Assembly: GCA_032622095.1 (NCBI GenBank) | Contig: CP136066.1 | Coordinates: forward strand, 107,651,319-107,715,318 | DNA length: 64,000 nucleotides | Reading direction: 5' to 3' | Source of the DNA: Siphonodentalium dalli | Taxonomy: Eukaryota > Mollusca > Scaphopoda > Gadilida > Siphonodentaliidae | Part shown: positions 56,250 through 64,000 of the stretch, piece after piece | Position numbering within the stretch: the stretch's first letter is position 1 | How the letters are laid out: each line of letters begins with the position of its first letter | Made by a program: the position numbers and the translations under genes | Notes under the pieces: generated by a model | Told to the model about the DNA's origin: nothing | Databases searched by the model: none | The model's input: only the letters and a program-made list of their open reading frames with translations

Positions 56250-56600
56250 CTGTCTCTGGTGTCCCAAAAATTGGTGCCTCATTCCCAAAGCTCTAGTATA
56301 TTTTATTAAAGGGACATCTCCTGCACAAATATATACCATTTCCATGGTCATAGAAGGGGAATTAGGGGTTACTGGTGGCTTGCTTCCCCCATGGTGTACA
56401 TGTACTTATTGAATAGAAATAGGGGAAAAACATATTTTCATATTATCAGCATCCCTAAGAATTTGAGCCTCCATCCCAGAGATCTATTACATTTTATAAA
56501 AGAGACATATCCTGTACAGATATATACCATTTACATGGTCATAAAAGGTACTGGTATCACTGGGGATTTCTTCCCTTGTATGATGGGCCTACATGTATAT
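56250..56600. repeat. 191-bp tandem duplication
   Basis: ATATACCATTTCCATGGTCA (56331) and ATATACCATTTACATGGTCA (56522), with matching flanks (TTGGTGCCTCATTCCCAAAG / TTGAGCCTCCATCCCAGAG; ACATCTCCTGCACA / ACATATCCTGTACA), mark two diverged units. Confidence 0.85.
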
Positions 56601-56610
56601 AGACTTGAGT

Positions 56611-57056
56611 GCAAGCCTGCAAATAGCGTGTCTGTCATTTGAAGAAAGAGGTCCCCAGAGGGTGAATTTAGTGACGCTACACCGCATAGTGGGCTAGCAT
56701 CACTAAATTTACCCTCTGGGGGCCTCATTCTGCTTAGGGCCTTCAACTGCTATGGCAGTCCTAGGATAAGATTGAAGTTCCCCAGTTGAAGTTGGTGATG
56801 TTCACCCATTTGGAGCCTCGATTATGGATTTTATCTTCTGCAAATTAGGGGATATACAAACTTCCCAGATGGGAAAACGTAACTAAAAACAATGTTAATT
56901 TGATACCATAGTTACTTCCCATAAATGAAGCCTAAGCAGAATGAGGTCCCCAGAGGGTGAATTTAGTTATGCTAGCCCGCTATGCAGGGTAGCATCACTA
57001 AATTCACCCTCTGTGGACCTCATTCTGCAAATGACAGACACGCTATTTGCAGGCTT
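56611..57056. mobile_element. Nested foldback: outer inverted repeat with two internal ~95-bp hairpins
   Basis: The outer arms AAGCCTGCAAATAGCGTGTC (56612) and GACACGCTATTTGCAGGCTT (57056) pair over about 30 bp. Just inside each lies a near-perfect hairpin: 56644-56733 and 56937-57029. Each reads GAGGTCCCCAGAGGGTGAAT then TTAGT, a short GCTA...TAGC centre, and the mirror ACTAAATTYACCCTCTG then GGACCTCATTC. The two hairpins are copies of each other, separated by about 200 bp. Confidence 0.88.
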
Positions 57057-57110
57057 AAGCGCAAATGATTTGTGATTAAACGTAAAATATTTGCACTTAA
57101 GCGCAAAAAT

Positions 57111-57840
57111 TCATAAGTAATTGTATGTCATAATTTGCAAAGTTCTGTCCAATTCTTGTTAAAATATGATTAGATTCATAACGGTGATATTTGGTTAAAT
57201 TTCATACCGAGTTATGTATAATCGAATTATTGAGGGATCGCGGGAGGGACTTGGATCATACGAATGACATATATTCATTGCTCCAATTATCTCTTAACAT
57301 GAGCAATACACAATGAAGTCACATTTCCGAACCAGTTCCATACAGCAGAACCTGATCTAGAAGATATTAGCGAAAAAACGTCAAATTCCCTCTTTCAGCT
57401 GTCATTTTAACGACCATCTTGGGCGGGGAGTTCCAATTTTACCCTTAAAATGTGGCATTATATCTCTCAGAGTCATACGAACTGAATATGCCTAATTTTA
57501 AATTATATATTTCATGGTGAGATTAATTGCGACATTTATTAAATAATATAATCACAAAACGCTCTATAAATTTGGAAAACCCCTTAAAAAGAGGGGTTAA
57601 AGTGAAATTTCAGCATGGCTCCATATCTAATATTAAAGAATATGTACATATGTGCAAAGTTTCATGCTTTAGTAACAATTTGAACAACTGCCTTGAAAAT
57701 TTGACTTAATCTACTCCACTATATGTCCTATATATTATAGTGAATATTTATCGTCGTTTGATTTGCACCGAGTGAACTCATATTCCAAATCGTCACATCG
57801 ACATGACATTGGGAACTCCCATGTTTATTTCCATATTTCT
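57111..57840. other. Intergenic, no gene seen
   Basis: GAACCAGTTCCATACAGCAG and following to ACGACCATCTTGGG resembles 2335-2415; GTGAACTCATATTCCAAAT near 57772 resembles the 32222-32960 array word. Probably an old dispersed repeat. Confidence 0.45.
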
Positions 57841-58590
57841 GACGTCACGGATTTTGCGAACAAAATTGGTGGCCAGCGCCCCTAGCGTTAATTTACGAAT
57901 TGCTTATAGGTTTGTGTTTTAATCATTAATTTCAAATGAGCTCATTGGTTTGACCTGAAATAATTGATTCCGCTATTAGATATTAGTTTGATAACGATAA
58001 TCATTGATCGTGGGAAATAGTATATTGGTTTAAAATATGTCTATTGATTATTAGTTTTACAATAAGGTCTATTAATTTTACAATAAGTTAATGACGGTTT
58101 TAGATATAGGTTTTACTATAAGTTATTAGTTTTACAATAAGGTCTATTAATTTTACAATAGGTTATTAGTTTTACAATAAGTTAATTACGGTTTTATATA
58201 TTGATTTTACAATGAGTTATTAGTTTTACAATAAGGTCTATTAGTTTGATAACGATAATCACTGATCGTGAGAAATCGTCTATTGGTTTGAAATATGGCT
58301 ATTGAAACGGAATGTACGTTTACTGAATATGAGCAAAGCTGTATTAATTGTTTATTATTATATATTAGTTGAACAATGAATACTATTAAATTAAGAATAG
58401 AACATAAATTTTGCATCGGTCAACGTTGATTGTGAATCTATATATGTTAACACGTAATTGTCTCTTATTGAATCAAAGAACGACCATTGGTTTGAAAATG
58501 GAGACTATTGTTTTGAAATAGATTGTATTTGTTTTTACAAACCACCATTAACTTTTATTTCGTGTAATTTCCGACCGAATGGCTGCCCAT
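57841..58590. mobile_element. Inverted, truncated third copy of the 2.3-kb unit
   Basis: Begins GACGTCACGG, the exact mirror of the right terminus of copies 1 and 2. It continues with GCGCCCCTAGCGTTAA, CGACCATTGGTTTGAAAATG, AACCACCATTAACTTTTATT and CCGACCGAATGGCTGCCCAT, all reverse complements of 36225-37127. It is more diverged, contains its own expansion of TTAGTTTTACAATAAG words (58045-58250), and stops at GGCTGCCCATAA. Confidence 0.85.
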
Positions 58591-58877
58591 AATATGTCGC
58601 TGGGTAGTTATTAGACATTTTTAGATAGGTGTAGCTGGAAGTCGATGAGGTCGTAATGCACATTCAAACTAGTTTAATATCTAGGTGATAATAACTTCAT
58701 GATAATTTGGCACATGTTTCAAATGTTATTCTCGTGTTATCCCGTTGAATAAACTGTTGTTATGTCCCAAAATTCATCGAAACAGTTGGATACTATGAAC
58801 AAACATAGACAACGTTGCATCACATTATGTCTCTTTCTCTGAAGCTTTAACATCCTGGGTCGCCTGGTGTGTTTTCT

Positions 58878-61800
58878 TCAACCCCTCCTTCTGTTTGTTC
58901 TCCTTGATGGCCGCACCCATTCGTTCCATCCGGCGGGCTGCGCTGTTGTGACAGGTTGGACCATTTGCTGCATGTTCATCGCCAACACCGATTGCAGTAA
59001 TGCCATATCCATGGCCCCAATTTGATTAGCTTCTGATGGTTCCCCAGGTGACATCATTTCCATATTACCTTCAACCACCGTAGCTAGGGCATTTTGCACG
59101 TTGATCATGTTCTTCTGCGCATTCTGGGCGTTAATTAGATTCGCTTGGGCGTTGATCATGCTCGCTTGTGCGTGTTGGTTGTTCATTGTGTTAGTCTGAA
59201 TGCCATTGGAGACAGCTGTGCCTGTTTGAAGAACACCGGCCTGCTGTCTATTGTTGTTGTTGTTGGTTAGACTGGGTAAGCTGGGTAAACTATGTACCTT
59301 CTGTTGTTGTTGTTGTTGTTGTTGTTGTTGCTGTTGTTGTTGTTGCTGTTGTTGACTGGCGCTTAAAGCAATCGCCGAACCACCAGCTAGAGTTGTCAGA
59401 AGTTGTTGAACTAATAAAGATACTAGCGTAACAGTATCTCCAGGGATCCCGTATTGGTGATAAAATTTTAACTGAGCACCACTCTTCGTGAAAACGCTCC
59501 CAAGTTGGTTAAGAGTGAAAACTGTTCCAGGGGTATTAGGGAGTTGAATACTGCCGTCAAAGAGAGGCGACAACAACCCGGCTGCCATGGTAACACTCGG
59601 CGTTCCTATTTCGTAGTTCTCAAGTATAGCATCGATGAGAATTTGCTGATGATTAACCGGCGTTGTTGTCGTAGTCGGTGTCGTTGTCGTCGTCGTTGTC
59701 GTCGTCGTTGGTGTTGTTGTTGTCGTCGTCGTCGTCCTAGGTGTTGTCGGCGTTGTTGTCGCCACGTTCTGTGTGTTAGTGTTCAGATAATTTTCAGCCA
59801 AGGCCGCCAATCCGAGACTTCTGAGGATGGCAAGGGTCTTATTGAGTGAATTTTGTATGTTGGTATAGGTTTTATGGAGCTCATTAGTGACTAGAGGCTG
59901 CATCGGAGTTGAAATGACTGCTTGCGTTGGTGGTCTCCGGATTGCAGATGTGGCTGTCGTGGATGTTGTTGATGTCGTGGTCGATGTCATTGATGTTTTT
60001 GGTTTTGCTGTTGTTGTTGTTGTTGACGATGTTGTTGTTGTTGATGATGATGTTGAAATTGTTGATTTTCTCGAAGTGGTGGGTGTAGCCAAGGTAGTCA
60101 GCGATGAAACTTTCTCGACAGAGTTGTTTGCTGGTGATGTAACATTGTGATCGGTTGCAGAAGCTTCTATATCTCTCAACAAATTAAACATTGCGAAAGC
60201 GTGGTTGCCACCGTTACCAGGCGCACTGAACACAGTCGAATTAAACTGATTCATGAGTTCGTTGAACACTCTCGATTGCACGCCGTCAAGCTCGCGTGAA
60301 TTGTTCATAGGCGGAATTGTTACGTTCACTGTCGTCGGTGAAGCTTGTTGTGGGTCAACTGTGTGTAAACTGAACGCAGGTGTGAGATTCTCTACAGTTG
60401 TTTGTTCTACGTTATGTTGGTTCAACCCATTAATCGCCGTGTCCGATGCAGCATCATAAAATGCGGTTGTCACCTCCTGAATCGTTGTATTGCTACTATT
60501 ATAATTCGATCCTGATGCATTAGCCAGTGATTCAGACATCCCTGCAGAATTCGCCGACCCGAAGAGGGTTTGTGGGTCATACTGTGCGACTTCGTTCTTA
60601 AGAGCCTTCAAATTCAAAAGAAGTGATGACAAAATAGACATCTTCTCTCCGTGTGGTGCCTCGGTAAGTGCTATCATCGGCAAAATGCTAGTTGTTGGAG
60701 CCGTTGTAGTTGAGCTCGTCGTGGTAACATCAAGAATTGCTCCTCCTAATATGGAGAGCAGTTTCTTTAGTTTATTTTGTTGGAAAGATGACCCACTGTT
60801 ACTTCCGTTCGATTGTCCTCCGAGATTCAGATCAGGAATAAGCCTTTGTACTAATTGCAACTGATTGGGAAAGGTTGTAGTTGTAGTTGTTGGCGTAGAA
60901 GTAGTTGTAGTTGAGGTAGTCGACGTCGTAGAATCAGCACTCGCTCCTCTTAATATAGAGAGCAATTTCTTTAGTTTATTCTGTTGAGTAGCTGATTCGT
61001 TATTACCAGAGTTCGAGGATGCCGAATTCAGACCAGGAATAAGCCTTTGTACTATTTGTAGCTGATTGGGCGCGGCGTTCGAGACACTATCAGAAATAGT
61101 TTTCGCTGGGGTTTGTCCACCAACGGATGTAGAATTTCCGAACGTTTTAATCGCATCCTTAATCATTTGAATTACGGCTGGCGTTAGCACAGACGTCACA
61201 TTATCAGATGATGAAATTTTTTCAGACTGGCCTATCTTGTTGTTTTGTGCACTGTCTGTGGCACCAACGGTATCATATCCGTTTCTTCGTCTTACTTGTC
61301 TAAACATGGAATCTATTTGCAATCTCGCATCCCCAGTAACGTTCGCCGTATCTGTGCAATAACATTCACAAATATACGTCGTTGAAAAGCAAGTTCCATT
61401 GCGACACATCTCTATACACCAATCGCTGATCGTCGGGTCATTTTCGAAGCCAGGTTTTGGATCACATGTGTACAGTAACGAAAAGGGCGAACACGTCGAT
61501 ATCGTAGGTTCAGTTGTAACTGGAGCTTGTAAATGTTTAATGACGTCATGCATAACGATGTGTGAGACTGCTGGGTTCACGACATTATTATGGTGATCAG
61601 AAACTGAGGGTTGAACCGGTTTTTTGTTCACCACGTGAATGTACGGTGTCAAATTCACGCGTGAGAAATCCGCTCCATGGGTTCGAGTTAGAGAACTTGG
61701 AGATATTATTTTCCGAATTAATGGTCCAATCGAAATCCGCGAAGGACTTGGGGTCGATCCGCTGCTGGGAGGAGAAGTCACTAGATTTTGATTGGATATG

Positions 61801-63080
61801 GATGCGATTGCCAGTTCGTGTTCTCGCATATATTGTTCTATCACTGGCGTTTCCCGGATTCCCCCAATCCTGTTGGGATGGACCCCTGGCTGACTCGAAC
61901 TAGCAGCAATACGGGCTAGTTCGAAATCTCGTATGCGACTGTCCATTAACTGTCTTCCCGTGTGCTCTCCTCTTGGGACAGGGTTGACTGCCTGCTGACC
62001 AGAAGTAGATGCAATACGAGCTAGTTCGTGCTCGCGCATGTATTTATCTGCCAGTTGCTTTTCCTTCTTTCTTCTACTCTCAGTCTCGGCGGCTATCCGT
62101 TGCATGTCTTTATCACGCATTTGTTTTTCACGAATTCTTCTCATTTCGTGTTCATTGGCTACAATAATCTGCACATTGAACGATAAATCCCTGACGCCAT
62201 GTGCATATGGTGCTGATGGTGGCATATTTGGTTGAGGCTTCTTTCTGATAGTTTGAAAAGGCATAACTATTTGCTGAGATCGCTTGCTGAGTTTTGGAGC
62301 CACAATCACATCGTTCCTGATTGCCATAGCAACATTTTGCGGTTTGTTGTGGGTGGGACTAATTTGTGGTTGGTGTGTATGTGTTGGAACCCTCAAAATG
62401 CCATGAGTTACAGGCGTATGTGTATTGACAGCGACTGGTTTTATCAACACGTCGCTTCTAGTGGGAGGCGGATTAACCTTGGTTATGCTTGGAACAACCT
62501 GGATTGGTTGTTTGTAGGACACCTTTGGCACTGGTGCTTGCTGCATTAACTGTTTATGAGCCGAATGGATATCTTCTACTGACGGCAACTTTTGGAAACT
62601 TTTCTTGCCAATATTTGCATGCGCTGCACGAACAGTTGTCGTTTCGACGTTTTGTATTTGCTGCGGTACTCTTCTCGTGGCAACAATCACTTCCGCCCTT
62701 TGTGGTGCACTCGATTCATTTCTGGTAACGGTGACCTCTGAGATTATCTTGACTAACGCGTCGATTATTTTAGCTTTTTCAGCCCGTTTGTTCACATTTG
62801 TAGCTAGGGAAGACCTGGAGCTCATAGGTCGCATTTGATACGGAACAACTCTGCTGTTTTCTAATCTCTGAATGGCACGTCTAGTTTGCATCCCGGTAAC
62901 ATTTTGGTCGCGTGTCCTCCTTGGTGTCCATGTGATGGGAAGAGTCCGTCGAGAGATGAAATTCCTCCTAGATGTTGAGCAGGCACAAGAGCACATATTG
63001 CTCTGGCATGATCGAGGGCAATTGATGGAACACAACCTGATTATATCAATTCGTCTTCTGAGATGGGGTAGTGGTCTGCA
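58878..63080 (-). CDS. Last coding exon of a large Cys-module, Thr-rich, Gln-rich protein (unknown function)
   Basis: A 4203-nt exon, 1400 codons plus TGA (58880-58878). The acceptor TTTTTCTTTTCAG ends at 63081, and the frame is open from the first exon base. Residues 1-31 form a cysteine module, C-x15-C-x3-C-x3-C-x4-C-x-C-x-C. A second copy with the same spacing (C-x15-C-x3-C-x4-C-x6-C-x-C-x-C, including DWCIEMCRNGTC) begins at residue 539. Between them lie a basic helical stretch (about 300-345) and three REHELARIA-like repeats. After it a module of NQLQ-VQRLIP-LN plus QQNKLKKLLSIL occurs twice, separated by Thr/Ser runs. Long Thr-rich, mucin-like tracts and a polyglutamine run (about 1242-1264) follow, then repeated INAQN words. 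Secreted or extracellular matrix protein is my inference from the cysteines and Thr tracts; a signal peptide would be in an upstream exon outside the window. No family name is assigned. Confidence 0.85.
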   Translation of the reverse strand, partial: CRPLPHLRRRIDIIRLCSINCPRSCQSNMCSCACSTSRRNFISRRTLPITWTPRRTRDQNVTGMQTRRAIQRLENSRVVPYQMRPMSSRSSLATNVNKRAEKAKIIDALVKIISEVTVTRNESSAPQRAEVIVATRRVPQQIQNVETTTVRAAHANIGKKSFQKLPSVEDIHSAHKQLMQQAPVPKVSYKQPIQVVPSITKVNPPPTRSDVLIKPVAVNTHTPVTHGILRVPTHTHQPQISPTHNKPQNVAMAIRNDVIVAPKLSKRSQQIVMPFQTIRKKPQPNMPPSAPYAHGVRDLSFNVQIIVANEHEMRRIREKQMRDKDMQRIAAETESRRKKEKQLADKYMREHELARIASTSGQQAVNPVPRGEHTGRQLMDSRIRDFELARIAASSSQPGVHPNRIGGIRETPVIEQYMREHELAIASISNQNLVTSPPSSGSTPSPSRISIGPLIRKIISPSSLTRTHGADFSRVNLTPYIHVVNKKPVQPSVSDHHNNVVNPAVSHIVMHDVIKHLQAPVTTEPTISTCSPFSLLYTCDPKPGFENDPTISDWCIEMCRNGTCFSTTYICECYCTDTANVTGDARLQIDSMFRQVRRRNGYDTVGATDSAQNNKIGQSEKISSSDNVTSVLTPAVIQMIKDAIKTFGNSTSVGGQTPAKTISDSVSNAAPNQLQIVQRLIPGLNSASSNSGNNESATQQNKLKKLLSILRGASADSTTSTTSTTTTSTPTTTTTTFPNQLQLVQRLIPDLNLGGQSNGSNSGSSFQQNKLKKLLSILGGAILDVTTTSSTTTAPTTSILPMIALTEAPHGEKMSILSSLLLNLKALKNEVAQYDPQTLFGSANSAGMSESLANASGSNYNSSNTTIQEVTTAFYDAASDTAINGLNQHNVEQTTVENLTPAFSLHTVDPQQASPTTVNVTIPPMNNSRELDGVQSRVFNELMNQFNSTVFSAPGNGGNHAFAMFNLLRDIEASATDHNVTSPANNSVEKVSSLTTLATPTTSRKSTISTSSSTTTTSSTTTTTAKPKTSMTSTTTSTTSTTATSAIRRPPTQAVISTPMQPLVTNELHKTYTNIQNSLNKTLAILRSLGLAALAENYLNTNTQNVATTTPTTPRTTTTTTTTPTTTTTTTTTTPTTTTTPVNHQQILIDAILENYEIGTPSVTMAAGLLSPLFDGSIQLPNTPGTVFTLNQLGSVFTKSGAQLKFYHQYGIPGDTVTLVSLLVQQLLTTLAGGSAIALSASQQQQQQQQQQQQQQQQQQKVHSLPSLPSLTNNNNNRQQAGVLQTGTAVSNGIQTNTMNNQHAQASMINAQANLINAQNAQKNMINVQNALATVVEGNMEMMSPGEPSEANQIGAMDMALLQSVLAMNMQQMVQPVTTAQPAGWNEWVRPSRRTNRRRG

Positions 63081-63328
63081 CTGAAAAGAAAAAAAAAATC
63101 TCGATTACACATATTTGTCGCAATCAAATAGCGCTGATTTGGGTCGATTTCATAACGTTTTATTTACGCCACCGGTGTAAGATGTTTTTCTAAATTTTGT
63201 TTACGCGTGGACGAATGGGCGAATGCACTATGGGTGATTAGGTATTCTCGTACTTGAGTAAACCGTACCGATAGAGTCACGATATTCCGACACAGATTAG
63301 CACATGTGTTTACGCCACCGGTGTAATT
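63081..63328. repeat. Intron of the Cys/Thr-rich gene with an 18-bp direct repeat
   Basis: TTTACGCCACCGGTGTAA occurs at 63163-63180 and 63309-63326, 146 bp apart. It includes the palindrome CACCGGTG. The enclosed 128 bp has no recognised content; it might be a short insertion with a long target duplication, or the repeat may be part of a dispersed sequence. Confidence 0.7.
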
Positions 63329-64000
63329 GGGGGGCATGTCTCTATTCCGAAGGTCCACTATATCCCGAAGGTCCACTATTCCGAAGGTTCTCTATTCTGA
63401 ATGTTCGCTATTCCGAAGGTTCACTATTCCGAAAGTTCGCTATTCCGAAGGTTCTCTATTCCGAAGGTTTTTGTTATTTTTAGGTTAATTCTATATTCTA
63501 AAGTATTGAGAGGGTTCATTATCACGAAGATTCTTTTTATGAAGGAAATAACTTCAAACATTAAATGTGATTTTGTTTTCGCGGGTTTTCTTGAGATTTA
63601 ATGTCATCACGTGTGCCCATACCTTTGAATTCTTGGCATATAATATGAATGTTGCGGTATATATGGACCCTCCTGCATTGGGACATGACACAGGTACAGT
63701 TGACTGAAGTTTTGTTCTGCGTGGGCTCCAATTTGGGGTTCAATATTTTAAGGCCCAATTTTAGAAATTTATGGGCCCATACCTTTGAACTCTGGGCATA
63801 TACTATGAATATTGGGGGGGGGGCATGTCTCTATTCCGAAGGTTCGCTATCCAGAAGGTCCACTATTCCGAAGGTTCTCTATTCTGAATGTTCGCTATTC
63901 CGAAGGTTCACTATTCAGAAGGTTCGCTATTCCGAAGGTTCTCTATTCCGAAGGTTTTTGTTATTTTAAGGTTAATTCTATATCCTAAACGATTGAGAGG
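63329..64000. repeat. Duplicated module with CTATTCCGAAGGTTCG minisatellite
   Basis: GGGGGGCATGTCTCTATTCC leads into about eight 16-bp CTATTCCGAAGGTTCR units, then TTTTTGTTATTTT and GGTTAATTCTATAT. The module occurs at 63329-63515 and again from 63813 to the window end. The linker GCCCATACCTTTGAA followed by GGCATAT is itself repeated (63616 and 63775), so the whole is a larger tandem duplication that continues beyond the window. Confidence 0.88.

Noticed and set aside
59505-60150. Arg/Cys-rich and Val/Asp-rich ORFs on the + strand
   Set aside because: They are antisense shadows of the Thr-coding tracts of the giant - strand exon.

Overview
This is a window of an animal nuclear genome, AT-rich and gene-poor, with GT-AG introns, CA/TA microsatellites and dense, layered transposable elements. 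The LINE families, the MITEs and a secreted cysteine/threonine-rich protein point to a marine invertebrate, perhaps a lophotrochozoan. That placement is an inference; nothing in the sequence identifies the species.

Only two host genes can be supported. The first, on the + strand, encodes a small Rieske [2Fe-2S] protein in three coding exons (9397-9601, 21409-21524, 26426-26509). They are joined by phase-consistent GT-AG introns of about 11.8 and 4.9 kb that are filled with MITEs, foldbacks, minisatellites and dead LINE and transposase pieces. The second, on the - strand, is a 4.2-kb terminal exon (63080-58878) of a large protein. It has two copies of a seven-cysteine module, long Thr-rich (mucin-like) tracts, an internally duplicated module and a polyglutamine run. 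Its 5' exons lie beyond the window.

Layout: 1-0.96 kb decayed LINE 3' end; 1.7-8.9 kb hAT-type ends, a tandem array and TTAA-flanked MITEs; 9.4-26.5 kb Rieske gene; 26.5-34.8 kb intergenic DNA with MITEs and a 58-bp tandem array; 34.8-52 kb a striking block in which two almost identical 2.3-kb direct repeats (34833-37127 and 49705-51985) flank two different LINEs arranged head to head, one of them carrying a hAT-like insertion with an 8-bp target duplication; 52.3-58.6 kb another LINE 3' end, foldbacks, a palindromic minisatellite, nested hairpins and a third, inverted, truncated copy of the 2.3-kb unit; 58.9-63.1 kb the cysteine/threonine-rich exon; 63.3-64 kb a duplicated minisatellite module that runs off the window.

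At least three MITE families begin with TTAA followed by AAG and end with the mirror sequence, so TTAA-targeting transposition has shaped the region repeatedly. Several minisatellites with 14-30 bp wordlike units recur at separate loci. The least explained items are the 2.3-kb unit, the LINE whose two ORFs are in one frame separated only by UAG, the nested palindromes at 56.6-57.1 kb, and the duplicated cysteine module.
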